DNA of 64,000 bases from Stutzerimonas kunmingensis. Its GTDB lineage: Bacteria; Pseudomonadota; Gammaproteobacteria; Pseudomonadales; Pseudomonadaceae. The translations under genes were made by a program, and so were the position numbers. The first letter of the stretch is position 1. Each line of letters begins with the position of its first letter. The notes beneath the pieces are model-generated. The model was not told the DNA's origin, searched no databases, and saw only the letters and a program-made list of their open reading frames with translations. Below, in pieces: positions 8,663 to 17,179 of this stretch. The stretch covers positions 124,001 to 188,000 of the forward strand of contig NZ_CP090366.1 in NCBI RefSeq assembly GCF_021432085.1, given 5' to 3'.

Positions 8663-9352
8663 TCAGCGTCCCTGGCAGGCGTCGACCCGCAGCCAGCGCT
8701 CCAGCAGTTTGAAGCCCTGCATCAGCACGAAGGCGATCAGCAGATAGATCAGGCCGGCGGTGAGGAACATTTCCTCGTGCAGGTAGGTGCGGGCGGCGAT
8801 CTTGCGCGCCATGCCGGTCAGTTCCAGCAGCGTGATGGTGCTGGCCAGGGCGCTGGCCTTGAGCATCAGGATCACTTCGTTGCTGTAGGCCGGCAGGCCG
8901 ATGCGCGTCGCGCGCGGCAGGATGATGTGCAGCAGAGCCTGCGCCCGTGACATGCCCAGCGCCCGTGCGGCTTCGACTTCACCCGGCGGCACGTTCTGGA
9001 TCGCTCCGCGGATGATCTCGGCGATATAGGCGGCGGTGTGCAGGGTCATGGTGATGATCGCGCACCAGTACGGGTCACGCAGGTACGGCCAGAGCGCGCT
9101 TTGGCGCACGATTTCGAACTGCGCCATGCCGTAGTAGACCAGGAACAGTTGCACCAGCAGCGGGGTGCCGCGGAAGAAGAAGATGTAGCCATAGGGCAGC
9201 GCGCGTATGGCCAGCAGGCGGGAGGAGCGGGCAATGCCCAGCGGCACGGCGAGGATCAGCCCGGCGACGACCGAAACACCGACCAGTTGCAGCGTCAGCC
9301 AGGCGCCTTCGATGAAGCTCGGCAGCCACTTGATGAAGATTTCCCAGGTCAT
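8663..9352 (-). CDS. hisM: Polar amino acid ABC transporter inner-membrane permease (HisM-like)
   Basis: 229 residues with several hydrophobic helices and the EAA loop typical of amino acid permeases (GEVEAARALGMSRAQALLHIILPRA). FFFRGTPLLVQLFLVYYG is a hallmark of the HisM/ArtM class for basic amino acids. Its ATG overlaps the stop of the partner permease by four bases. It is last in a four-gene minus-strand operon (ATPase, binding protein, two permeases). The order resembles the PA5152-PA5155 cluster of P. aeruginosa as I recall it; the exact substrate is not shown by sequence. Confidence 0.85.
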   Translation of the reverse strand: MTWEIFIKWLPSFIEGAWLTLQLVGVSVVAGLILAVPLGIARSSRLLAIRALPYGYIFFFRGTPLLVQLFLVYYGMAQFEIVRQSALWPYLRDPYWCAIITMTLHTAAYIAEIIRGAIQNVPPGEVEAARALGMSRAQALLHIILPRATRIGLPAYSNEVILMLKASALASTITLLELTGMARKIAARTYLHEEMFLTAGLIYLLIAFVLMQGFKLLERWLRVDACQGR

Positions 9353-10044
9353 GCTGCGCTCCGCACGAAGCCACGGCCGGCACGTTTTTCGAGGAAGTGC
9401 ATGCCGATCATGGCGACGATGGTCAGGCACAGGTAGATGAAGGCCGCGACCAGGAAGAAGGTGAAAGGCTCCTTGCTGGCGGTCACGGCGATCTGCGAGC
9501 GGCGCATGATCTCTTCCAGGCCGATGACGGATACCAGTGCCGTGTCCTTCATCAGGATCATGAACAGATTGCCCAGACCCGGCAGCGCCAGGCGCCACAT
9601 CTGCGGCAGGATCAGCCGCGTGAAGATCTGCCGTTTGCCCAGCCCCAGGGCCAGGCCAGCCTCACGGTGTCCCTTAGGAATGGCCAGCAGCGCCCCGCGG
9701 AAGACTTCGGTGGCGTAGGCGCCGAAGCACAAACCAAGGGCGATGGTGCCGGCGGCGAACGGGCTGAGGGCCAGGTTCTCGATGCCGAACAGCTCGCCGA
9801 TACCGCGAATCAGGCTGATGGTGCCGAAATAGATCAGCAGTACCCAGAGCAGTTCGGGTACGCCGCGCACAATCGTCGAATAGGTGCCGCCGAGCCAGCG
9901 CAGCGCGCTGTAGGGCGAGGTCTTGGCGAGAGCGCCGAGCAGACCGAGCACCAGCCCCAGCGCCAGGGAGGCGAGGGCCAGTTGAATGGTCATCCAGGTG
10001 CCGGCGATAAGCGCCGGACCGAATCCGTGAAGGTCAGGAATCAT
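9349..10044 (-). CDS. hisQ: Polar amino acid ABC transporter inner-membrane permease (HisQ-like)
   Basis: 231 residues. It has the first-permease signature YSTIVRGVPELLWVLLIYFG and an EAA loop (GHREAGLALGLGKRQIFTRLILPQM), with about five predicted membrane helices. It pairs with the following HisM-like permease, with which it overlaps by ATGA. A strong intercistronic hairpin separates it from the upstream binding-protein gene, which probably lowers permease expression relative to the binding protein. Confidence 0.85.
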   Translation of the reverse strand: MIPDLHGFGPALIAGTWMTIQLALASLALGLVLGLLGALAKTSPYSALRWLGGTYSTIVRGVPELLWVLLIYFGTISLIRGIGELFGIENLALSPFAAGTIALGLCFGAYATEVFRGALLAIPKGHREAGLALGLGKRQIFTRLILPQMWRLALPGLGNLFMILMKDTALVSVIGLEEIMRRSQIAVTASKEPFTFFLVAAFIYLCLTIVAMIGMHFLEKRAGRGFVRSAA

Positions 10045-10057
10045 AGAAGCTCAAACA

Positions 10058-10097
10058 CCGAAGCCCGGTCGGCCAGTTTCAGGCGACCGGGCTTCGG
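10058..10097 (-). promoter_or_regulatory. Strong intercistronic hairpin between binding protein and permease genes
   Basis: A perfect 14-base inverted repeat: CCGAAGCCCGGTCG at 10058-10071 and its complement at 10084-10097, with a 12-base loop. No T tract follows on the minus strand, so it is not an ordinary terminator. It lies right after the binding-protein stop, where such stems protect the upstream message from 3' decay and give excess periplasmic binding protein. Confidence 0.7.
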
Positions 10098-10107
10098 CTC
10101 GGTTGGA

Positions 10108-10863
10108 TCAGTAAATGCTGAACGGGAAGTACTTGTCGTTGATCTGCTTGTAGGTGCCGTCAGCGATTATCTCGGCCAGCGCCTTGTTCAGCTTCTCACG
10201 CAGCTCGTCGTTGCCCTTGCGCACGGCGATGGCGATCTTGTCGTCATCGAATACCGGCTCGCCCTTGAACTCGAAGCCCTTGCCAGCATCGCTCTTGAGC
10301 CATTCCCACTGCACGAAGGTGTCGGCCAGGATGCCGTCGACGCGGCCGGAGGCCAGGTCCAGATAGGCGTTTTCCTGAGTGTCGTAGAGCTTGATGTCGA
10401 CCACGCCGTCCAGGTTGTCTTCCAGCCAGGTACCGGCGATGGTCGCGCGCTGGGCGCCGATGACCTTGCCGTCCAGGTAGTCCTTGTCGGTCTTGAAGTC
10501 GGTGGACTTGGGCGCCACGAACTGCAGCTTGTTGGTGTAGTAGTGGTCGGTGAAATCGACGGCGTTCTTGCGCTCTTCGGTCACCGACATCGAGGCGGCA
10601 AGGAAGTCGAACTTGCCGGCATTCAGCGCCGGGATGATGCCGTCCCAGTCCGAGGTGACCACTTCGCACTCGGTCTGCATCTTGGCGCAGAGGGCGTGGG
10701 CAATGTCGAGGTCGAAACCGACCACCTTGCCGCTGGCATCGATCAGGTTGAAGGGCGGGTAGGCGCCTTCGGTACCAATCCGTAGTTTTTCCGCGGCGAA
10801 TGCCTGGGTGCCGATGATCAACGATGCAGCAGCGGTCAGCAGGATCTTCTTATAGCTCTTCAT
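10108..10863 (-). CDS. Periplasmic basic amino acid-binding protein (HisJ/ArgT family)
   Basis: 251 residues with a cleavable signal peptide (KKILLTAAASLIIGTQAFA, cut near AFA-AE). The mature start LRIGTEGAYPPFNLIDASGKVVGFDLDIA is the classic lysine-arginine-ornithine/histidine binding protein signature, followed by WDGIIPALNAGKFD and AAS-SVTEERK. I preferred the start at 10863 over one five codons upstream because GGAG lies 9 bases before it. It feeds the HisQM-like permease; arginine, ornithine, lysine or histidine are all possible ligands. Confidence 0.88.
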   Translation of the reverse strand: MKSYKKILLTAAASLIIGTQAFAAEKLRIGTEGAYPPFNLIDASGKVVGFDLDIAHALCAKMQTECEVVTSDWDGIIPALNAGKFDFLAASMSVTEERKNAVDFTDHYYTNKLQFVAPKSTDFKTDKDYLDGKVIGAQRATIAGTWLEDNLDGVVDIKLYDTQENAYLDLASGRVDGILADTFVQWEWLKSDAGKGFEFKGEPVFDDDKIAIAVRKGNDELREKLNKALAEIIADGTYKQINDKYFPFSIY

Positions 10864-10877
10864 GCGGTGTTGCTCCA

Positions 10878-11651
10878 TTAGCGATGGCTGGACATGAATT
10901 GTTTACAGCGCGCCGATTGAGGATTGTCAAATACCTGCTCGGGCGTTCCTTGCTCCTCGACCAGGCCCTGGTGGAGGAATACCACTTCGCTGGATACCTG
11001 CTTGGCGAAATTCATCTCATGGGTGACGAGCAGCATGGTGCGGCCTTCTTCGGCGAGCGACCGGATCACTGCAAGCACTTCTTGTACCATTTCCGGATCG
11101 AGCGCCGAGGTGGGCTCGTCGAAGAGGATCACTTTTGGCTGCATCGCCAGCGTCCGCGCAATGGCCGCGCGCTGCTGTTGACCGCCGGACAGCTGGTTGG
11201 GATAGACGTGGCGCTTGTCGTCGATACCGACCTTGGCCAACAGCGCCTCGGCCACTTCGGTGGCTTCGGCCTTGCTCTGGCCGAGCACGCGGCGCGGCGC
11301 CTCGATGATATTGTCGAGGATGGTCATGTGCGGCCAGAGGTTGAAGTTCTGGAACACGAAACCCAGTTCGCTGCGAATCCGATTGAGCTGCTTGCCGTCG
11401 GCGGCGACCAGGTCGCCCTGCTTGTCGCGCTTGAGCTTGAGCTGCTCGCCGGCCACCAGAATCTCGCCCTCATGGGGGTTTTCCAGCAGGTTGATGCAGC
11501 GCAGAAAGGTGGATTTTCCGGAGCCTGAAGAGCCGAGGATGGAAATCACATCGCCATCGCGGGCGGTCAGCGAAATGCCTTTGAGAACTTCCAGATCGCC
11601 GTAGCGCTTGTGCAGGTTGCGGATTTCCAGTGCAGGGATGGCCTCGGCCAT
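10878..11651 (-). CDS. hisP: Polar amino acid ABC transporter ATP-binding protein (HisP-like)
   Basis: 257 residues with Walker [11 protein letters not shown]-loop [11 protein letters not shown], signature [13 protein letters not shown] and Walker [15 protein letters not shown] followed by the H-loop VTHEM. These are the features of the HisP/ArtP ATPases that power basic amino acid import. First gene of the operon: the binding protein gene starts 14 bases after its stop. A perfect 16-base palindrome 145 bases upstream may be an operator. Confidence 0.88.
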   Translation of the reverse strand: MAEAIPALEIRNLHKRYGDLEVLKGISLTARDGDVISILGSSGSGKSTFLRCINLLENPHEGEILVAGEQLKLKRDKQGDLVAADGKQLNRIRSELGFVFQNFNLWPHMTILDNIIEAPRRVLGQSKAEATEVAEALLAKVGIDDKRHVYPNQLSGGQQQRAAIARTLAMQPKVILFDEPTSALDPEMVQEVLAVIRSLAEEGRTMLLVTHEMNFAKQVSSEVVFLHQGLVEEQGTPEQVFDNPQSARCKQFMSSHR

Positions 11652-11795
11652 GAGGGGTCCTCTTACAGACCGGCGAAGGCCGCCATGGTCTAGATATCTG
11701 ATGGTGCGCTCCGCGCGAACTGCTCGCCGTCCTGGCGAGGCGCAAACCTAGCATGCGATGCGGCATGCGCCAAGCGCGATGCGGCGTTGAGCACT

Positions 11796-11811
11796 GTGAC
11801 CGATCGGTCAC
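11796..11811. promoter_or_regulatory. Perfect 16-base palindrome, possible operator
   Basis: GTGACCGATCGGTCAC reads identically on both strands. It lies in the 289-base gap between the ATPase gene (start 11651, reading away) and the end of the BCCT transporter gene. The length and symmetry suit a dimeric regulator such as a TetR-family repressor. The regulator is not identifiable from the window. Confidence 0.45.
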
Positions 11812-11837
11812 GTTTCGCTGGCCACCGATGCGCCCCT

Positions 11838-11849
11838 ATCTATATAGAT
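11838..11849. promoter_or_regulatory. 12-base AT-rich palindrome
   Basis: ATCTATATAGAT is a perfect palindrome 26 bases from the 16-base palindrome, in the same gap. It could hold a -10-like TATATAGAT for the ATPase operon or a second binding site. The rest of 11652-11940 shows nothing else I can name. Confidence 0.3.
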
Positions 11850-11940
11850 GAAATCGGCGCTGTACGCGCAGGCACACTCCGGTGCCTTGCGTAAACGGCA
11901 GGCTTGGTCCGCTTCCGTGCGGCGCGAAGCGGCCACGGTC

Positions 11941-13998
11941 TCAGCTCGCTTCCGGCTTGGGCGTGTTTTGGTCGTCGGAGAGCATTTCGTCGTGCTCGGC
12001 CATCTTCCACGGCAAGCTGCCCGGCGAGATGTGCAGGAAGTGCAGGTACTTTTCGAACTGGTCGAGTATGTCGCTGATGATGTCCGCCTGGTCGTATCCG
12101 TAGACGTCGTAATGCTGGCCGCCGCGGCGCAGGAACACTTCGGCGCGGTAGTACTGCTCGTCGGCCTCCGGCCCTTCGGTCAGCGCGAACGCCGGCATGG
12201 CGTAACCGACCGCACGGATCTCGTAGATGAAGTCCACCTGGTCGTCCTTGATGACCTCCAGGTAGAGCCGCGAGTGGGCTTCATCGGTGTGCACTTCGGC
12301 AGCCCATTCCTGGCCACTGAGTTCGCGCTGCACGCGGCGCATGGCCTTGAGCACCGTGGTGCTCATGAAGCTGTCGACTTCTTCCCGACTGGGAAAGCTG
12401 ACCATCCCCGCCAGGCGCTTCTTCCACAGGCCGGGACCGGCGTTGCTCGCCAGCCGGCTGCCCTGCATGTGGCTTTGCAGGCTGGTTTCGTGGTGGCCTT
12501 CGATCACCAGAGCGCGCCACATGCCCAGCGCGGCGATCATCATGATGATCGCGAAGGGCAGCGCGCTGGCGATGGTCATGGTCTGCAGCGCGCTGAGGCC
12601 GCCGGCCAGGAGCAGGGCGGACGCAACTACGCCCTCGATGCTGGCCCAGAACACACGCTGCCAGACCGGCGTGTGCAGCGCGCCGCCGGCGGCCAGCGAG
12701 TCGATGACCAGGGAGCCGGAGTCCGACGAGGTGACGAAGAAGGTGATGATCAGCACCACCGCCAGGAACGAGGCGATGGACGTCATCGGCAGCAGTTCGA
12801 ACAGTTTGAACAGCGCGATGGCGTTGTCCGCCTGCACATCCGAGATCAGCGAGGTGTAGCCTTCGACCATGATCATGTGCAGCGCGGTGTCGCCGAATAC
12901 CGAAAACCAGAGGAAGGTGAAGATGGTCGGCACGAACATCACGCCGAAGACGAACTGGCGAATGGTCCTGCCGCGGCTGATCTTGGCGATAAACAGGCCG
13001 ACGAAGGGCGACCAGGCGATGGTCCAGCCGAAGATGAACAGCGTCCAGTTGCCGATCCAGTCGCTGCGGCTGTAGGCCTGCAGGTTGAAGGTGCGCTCGA
13101 TGATGTTGTTCAGATAGCTGCCGGTGTTCTGCAGAAACGTTTCGAGGATGAAAATGGTAGGCCCGACCAGAAACACGAAGAGCATCAGGCCGATCGCCAG
13201 GATCATGTTCAACAGCGACAGGTTTTTCACGCCCTTGTCGAGGCCGGCGACCACCGAGCAGATCGCCAGGCCGGTGATGATCGCGATGGCGATGATCTGC
13301 ACGTTGATGCTGATCGGTATCGACGGCCAGAGGTAGTTGATGCCCGCGTTGATCTGGGTGACGGACAGGCCCAGCGTGGTGGCAATGCCGAACAGCGTGC
13401 CGAGAATCGCGAAGACATCCACCACATGGCCGATCGGCCCGTAGATGCGTTCGCCGATGATCGGGTACAGCGCCGAGCGCATCGACAGCGGCAGGCCGTG
13501 GCGGAACGAGAAGTACGCCAGCACCAGACCGGTCAGTCCGTAGATGGCCCAGATATGAAAGCCCCAGTGGAAGAAGGCGATCTGCATGGCCTGCTTGGCC
13601 GCGTCGACGGTTTCCCCCGCACCGGCGGGCGGCGAGGCGTAGTGCAGTACGGGTTCGGCCACGCCGAAGAACAGCAGGGCAATGCCGTAGCCGGCGGAAA
13701 AGAGCATGGCGAACCAGGCCGGGAAGCTGTACTGCGGCTCGGCGTGATCCGGGCCCAGCTTGATGCTGCCCCAGGGCGTCATCGCGATGCCGACGATGAA
13801 CACCAGGAAAAAGGCTACCGAGAGCATGTAGAACCAGCCGAAGTTGGTCGTGATGAACGCCAGCGTCGAGCTGAACACCTCACCGGCCAGCTCCGGATTG
13901 CTGATGGTCCCGATCACCAGCAGCAGCGTGACGATCACGGCTGGAATGAACACGGGGAACAGGATGATGGCCTTGGGCATTTTCTTGGCGGCGTCCAT
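11941..13998 (-). CDS. betT: BCCT-family transporter, BetT-like choline/betaine transporter
   Basis: 685 residues with about twelve membrane helices and the BCCT signature region (FGWTIAWSPFVGLFIAKIS), plus the GWGFHIWAIYGL-like FFHWGFHIWAIYGLTG segment. The long hydrophilic tail after about residue 515 is the mark of the BetT subgroup, where the cytoplasmic C-terminus tunes osmotic activation. It would import choline or a related quaternary amine using the proton or sodium gradient. No bet genes adjoin it. Choline preference is an inference from the tail and overall similarity. Confidence 0.88.
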   Translation of the reverse strand: MDAAKKMPKAIILFPVFIPAVIVTLLLVIGTISNPELAGEVFSSTLAFITTNFGWFYMLSVAFFLVFIVGIAMTPWGSIKLGPDHAEPQYSFPAWFAMLFSAGYGIALLFFGVAEPVLHYASPPAGAGETVDAAKQAMQIAFFHWGFHIWAIYGLTGLVLAYFSFRHGLPLSMRSALYPIIGERIYGPIGHVVDVFAILGTLFGIATTLGLSVTQINAGINYLWPSIPISINVQIIAIAIITGLAICSVVAGLDKGVKNLSLLNMILAIGLMLFVFLVGPTIFILETFLQNTGSYLNNIIERTFNLQAYSRSDWIGNWTLFIFGWTIAWSPFVGLFIAKISRGRTIRQFVFGVMFVPTIFTFLWFSVFGDTALHMIMVEGYTSLISDVQADNAIALFKLFELLPMTSIASFLAVVLIITFFVTSSDSGSLVIDSLAAGGALHTPVWQRVFWASIEGVVASALLLAGGLSALQTMTIASALPFAIIMMIAALGMWRALVIEGHHETSLQSHMQGSRLASNAGPGLWKKRLAGMVSFPSREEVDSFMSTTVLKAMRRVQRELSGQEWAAEVHTDEAHSRLYLEVIKDDQVDFIYEIRAVGYAMPAFALTEGPEADEQYYRAEVFLRRGGQHYDVYGYDQADIISDILDQFEKYLHFLHISPGSLPWKMAEHDEMLSDDQNTPKPEAS

Positions 13999-14154
13999 GG
14001 GCGGTCAGCCTCCCTTTGCGAATGGGTGATGAGCGGGATGTACGCGGCGAAACCTCCGGAGAGCCCGAACGCTGCCTCTGGGGTAGACGGCCCGAAGCAC
14101 CGAATGATTCAGCGAAAAGATGGGTTGGGTGTCGATTGATCTATAGTGCCGGTG

Positions 14155-14922
14155 CTAGAACGCGGGCTCCAGGCCATGGCGCCGCAGAATGGCCGCAACG
14201 CTGCCGTCGGCGATCAGCGCTTCGAGCGCGTCGTTGAAACGTTCGAATTCGGCTTCGCCGACCGCGGCGCGGGAAAGGCCGATCGCGTAGGAAACTCGTT
14301 GCAGCTCACCCGCCTCGTGAATGTCGGAATGCCTTTCATGATCGATCAGGTGCCAGGCGACGTCCTGATTGACCACGGCGACGCCCTGTTCGCCGAACCT
14401 GCCGGCCTCCAGCATGCGCAGCAGCCGCCGGTTATCCGCCTCCAGGATCAGCGTCACGTCGCCGACCTCGGCCAGATGCTGGCCGAGCACGAAGGAGGTT
14501 CCGGAGGGCCCGTACACGGCGACGCTGCGTCCGGCCAGGTCCTCGGGGCGATGGAAGACGAAGCGGCTCGCCGAACGCGCATAGACCCCATAGCGGGAGG
14601 TGACCAGCATGCGAGTGAGGTGAAACGCGCGCTCGCGATCCGGTGAGCGGATCACTGTGAAGATCCCCTGCGCTTCACCGTCCTCGGCCAGCGCCAGTGC
14701 GCGTCGCCAGGGCAGCAGCTGCACCGGACAGTCGATCCGAAGTCGCGCGCAGACGGCTGCAACGATCTCGACGAAAGGCCCGGCTGCACGGTCCTCGGTG
14801 CCGGTGGCCGTCGTGGCATAGCTGAACGGCGGGAAGTCCTCGGTTACGAAGCGCAGCTCATCGGCCTGGCAATTGCCCATGAGTGCCAGGCCGACGACTA
14901 TCGCAATCCATCGAGTGGGCAT
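14155..14922 (-). CDS. Solo periplasmic solute-binding protein (SBP_bac_3 type), paralogue A1
   Basis: 255 residues with a signal peptide (about 20 residues, ending near CQA) and the opening LRFVTEDFPPFSY. Further blocks are GPFVEIVAAVCARL, PWRRALALAEDGEAQGIF, RMLVTSRYGVYA and YGPSGTSFVL. No ABC permease or ATPase is nearby, so it may act as a ligand sensor or borrow another transporter. It is clearly paralogous to the gene at 20093-20872 (same blocks in the same order, including NRRLLRML and NQDVAWHLI), and the two flank the siderophore cassette. GGAG lies 9 bases before the chosen ATG. Confidence 0.8.
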   Translation of the reverse strand: MPTRWIAIVVGLALMGNCQADELRFVTEDFPPFSYATTATGTEDRAAGPFVEIVAAVCARLRIDCPVQLLPWRRALALAEDGEAQGIFTVIRSPDRERAFHLTRMLVTSRYGVYARSASRFVFHRPEDLAGRSVAVYGPSGTSFVLGQHLAEVGDVTLILEADNRRLLRMLEAGRFGEQGVAVVNQDVAWHLIDHERHSDIHEAGELQRVSYAIGLSRAAVGEAEFERFNDALEALIADGSVAAILRRHGLEPAF

Positions 14923-15010
14923 GCTGCAAGCTCCAGGCGATCGGCAGAGCGGCAATACGCTCCACGCCCTTGCAGGCTAGCGTGTCGCCGTCCGCGGCGC
15001 GACCCCCGAA

Positions 15011-15313
15011 TCAGGGTAGCCCGCGCAGCAAGCCCGGTCGCCAGGTGAGGGTAAGGCTGACCGCTATAGCGGCGGCCGCCATCAGCAAGAACCAGAGCAG
15101 TACAGCAAAGCCTGGCCCCTCCACCGTCATCAGGGCCGTGGGCGCGCCGGCGAAGGAAATCGCGGCGACGCTTCGGCGTAGCCATCGCTCGCGTGCGGGC
15201 GCAGGTGCAGCTGATCGCCAGACCTTCTGGCGATGAGATTGCTGCAGCAGCGCGAGCTGGGCGAACGCCAGGTAACACAGGATAAAGACGCCCAACTGCG
15301 TGACTTCAGGCAT
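15011..15313 (-). CDS. DUF3325 family small membrane protein of iron-uptake cluster
   Basis: 100 residues with three hydrophobic segments (at roughly 5-20, 45-60 and 70-90). The size and position, directly after a PepSY-type membrane protein and a DUF3649 protein downstream of a TonB receptor, match the DUF3325 proteins found in siderophore uptake operons. Its start overlaps the end of the PepSY gene by eight bases. Its function in the inner membrane is not known; release or reduction of iron from the siderophore has been suggested for such clusters. Confidence 0.75.
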   Translation of the reverse strand: MPEVTQLGVFILCYLAFAQLALLQQSHRQKVWRSAAPAPARERWLRRSVAAISFAGAPTALMTVEGPGFAVLLWFLLMAAAAIAVSLTLTWRPGLLRGLP

Positions 15314-16823
15314 TGGTAATGCGCCGGTTCAGGCGTCGTGCTGCAGCCAGCGTCAGAAGCGCCAGCAACATGAGCAACAGATCCATGCCGGCAACCGCAT
15401 AGCGCCCTTGCTGGAGGCTGTGCAGCAGATGATCGCCCGTGGTCAGCCAGTTCAGCAGCACCGCTGCCGGTGCGGCGACGCCGATGGCCAGCAATTGTCC
15501 GTGCCAGGCACCCGCGCCACGGATCAGCGCATGGACCAGAGTCGACGCCCAGATCAGAAAGAACGCCCAGCCTTCGAGGGCGGCGCGGTCTATCTCGAAG
15601 CGGCCAACGTCGGTCGGCAACGCGCGATTGGCGATGAAGAAGCCAAGCGTGGCGAGGATCAGACCGCTGCAGCTGCAAACACAGATCGCGTCCAGCAGGT
15701 GCGCGCCGGTATGCCCGTGCCGCTGATGTCGGGCGCGGCGGGCGCCGGTCCAGAACAGCAGGCCGGTGGCGATCATTATCCAGCCGGACAACCCGCCCAG
15801 AAAATACAGCCAGCGCAGCGTCCAGTGTTCGAACTGAACGAAATGCAGGCCGCTGAAGAATCGCTGGATGGCGGCCACCGGCCCGGTCCGGTGATCGAGC
15901 AGGAGGGCTCCACTGCTGCCGTCAAAGGTCATGCGATCGACGTTCATGGTCACCTCGCGGGCAAAGCTGCGGCGAACCTCCACGTATGCCTGGGCGTCTC
16001 CGGGATGCCATATCCGCAGCATGTAGGGCTCATCACCCCAGGCTCCGCGTGCACGGTCGCGCATGGCGTCCAGTGAGGCCAGCGTCGCGGGCTCGGTGGA
16101 TGCCTGCCGTGTGTAGTTGCCGAATGCCTCGGTGCTGAAGGCAGCCGGATTGCCTGGGTAGATTCGTTCGATGACCGTCGGAAAGTAGATGGCAAAGAAG
16201 ATGATCAGACCGGATAGGCTGATCAGAAAATGAAACGGCAATGCGACGACGCCGGTCAGGTTGTGCAGATCCAGCGTGGCGCGTTGCGTGCTCTTGTGCG
16301 GCCTGAAGGTGAAGAACTCGCGAATAATCTTGCGATGGATCACCACGCCGGACATCAGCAACAGCAGCATGCCCATGCCGGCGATGCCCAGCAGCCAGTA
16401 GCCGACATTGCGCCAGCGCAGATGCAGGCTGTAGTGGAACGGAAAGAGGAACCCGGTGGCTGCCCAGCTGCCATGGTCCGGTAGCAGCTCGCCGCTGGCA
16501 GGATCGATGAAGCGGCGCGTCGATACGCCCTCGGCATTCGGGAACTCCAACTGGATGACCGGTGTGCGCTCGCTGGGCAGAGTGATGCTCCAGCGCGCCG
16601 CCGTGCCGGCCAGCCGCTGGGCATGCGGCACGACCAGGCGATCCAGGGAAAGGTCGACAGGTGGTGAGCCGAGCCGCGTCGAAGGCAGCATCCAGCGGTC
16701 GATCTCGCGATCGAAGACCACCAGGCTGCCGGACCAGAAAACCGCCAGCAGCAGGCCGCCGAGCAGCACGCCGGCCCAGGTGTGCAGCCAGCTCAGCGAA
16801 GCACGAAATCCGTTCCCGGGCAT
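15306..16823 (-). CDS. PepSY-associated inner-membrane protein (siderophore reductase-like)
   Basis: 505 residues. SWLHTWAGVLLGGLLLAVFWSG at the N-terminus, an H-x-SLHLRWRNVGYWLLG segment, HNLTGVVALPFHFLISLSG and a later FFSGLHFVQFEHW block are typical of PepSY_TM proteins, which carry conserved His residues in membrane helices and are thought to reduce ferric siderophores in the inner membrane. I chose the ATG at 16821-16823 because the first helix begins right after it; the longer frame overlaps the DUF3649 gene. Confidence 0.85.
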   Translation of the reverse strand: MPGNGFRASLSWLHTWAGVLLGGLLLAVFWSGSLVVFDREIDRWMLPSTRLGSPPVDLSLDRLVVPHAQRLAGTAARWSITLPSERTPVIQLEFPNAEGVSTRRFIDPASGELLPDHGSWAATGFLFPFHYSLHLRWRNVGYWLLGIAGMGMLLLLMSGVVIHRKIIREFFTFRPHKSTQRATLDLHNLTGVVALPFHFLISLSGLIIFFAIYFPTVIERIYPGNPAAFSTEAFGNYTRQASTEPATLASLDAMRDRARGAWGDEPYMLRIWHPGDAQAYVEVRRSFAREVTMNVDRMTFDGSSGALLLDHRTGPVAAIQRFFSGLHFVQFEHWTLRWLYFLGGLSGWIMIATGLLFWTGARRARHQRHGHTGAHLLDAICVCSCSGLILATLGFFIANRALPTDVGRFEIDRAALEGWAFFLIWASTLVHALIRGAGAWHGQLLAIGVAAPAAVLLNWLTTGDHLLHSLQQGRYAVAGMDLLLMLLALLTLAAARRLNRRITNA

Positions 16824-16825
16824 CG

Positions 16826-17176
16826 TCAACCTGCACCAGCGATAAGCGGCCGCGCTGCCAGCGGGCCGAACTGCAGCGCCAGGTCGCTGGCGATGCCTAG
16901 CAGCAATAGCAGGCAGAGACGCCACAGCCGTGGTTCGACGAACGCCCAGAGCAGCAGGCCGAGGTAGATGACGAAACCCAGCATGCAGGCGATCAGCACC
17001 GCCTCGTGACCGGCCAGCCCGATTAGCTGCACCAACAACCGGGCGCTGGCCGAAGCCAGCGCTACGGTACAGGCGAAGCCGCCGCCGATGCCCGCAAGAA
17101 CCCGCAGCGCGAGACTGGCGTGGTGGCGCCAGTCCATTTGGTGCTGTTGCCGCCCCTGATTGGCCGCTGAGTGCAT
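16826..17176 (-). CDS. DUF3649 family membrane protein of iron-uptake cluster
   Basis: 116 residues with about three membrane helices (LRVLAGIGGGFACTVALASA, AVLIACMLGFVIYLGLLLWA, LLLLLGIASDLAL). The motif RVLAGIGGGFA and its place between a TonB receptor and a PepSY protein identify the DUF3649 family. It follows the receptor stop by only three bases and precedes the PepSY gene by two. Function unknown; presumed to act with the PepSY protein. Confidence 0.8.
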   Translation of the reverse strand: MHSAANQGRQQHQMDWRHHASLALRVLAGIGGGFACTVALASASARLLVQLIGLAGHEAVLIACMLGFVIYLGLLLWAFVEPRLWRLCLLLLLGIASDLALQFGPLAARPLIAGAG

Positions 17177-17179
17177 GTC

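Noticed and set aside
11848..14139. 763-codon plus-strand open frame
   Set aside because: Antisense to the BCCT transporter; its translation is low-complexity, rich in His, Gln and Arg.
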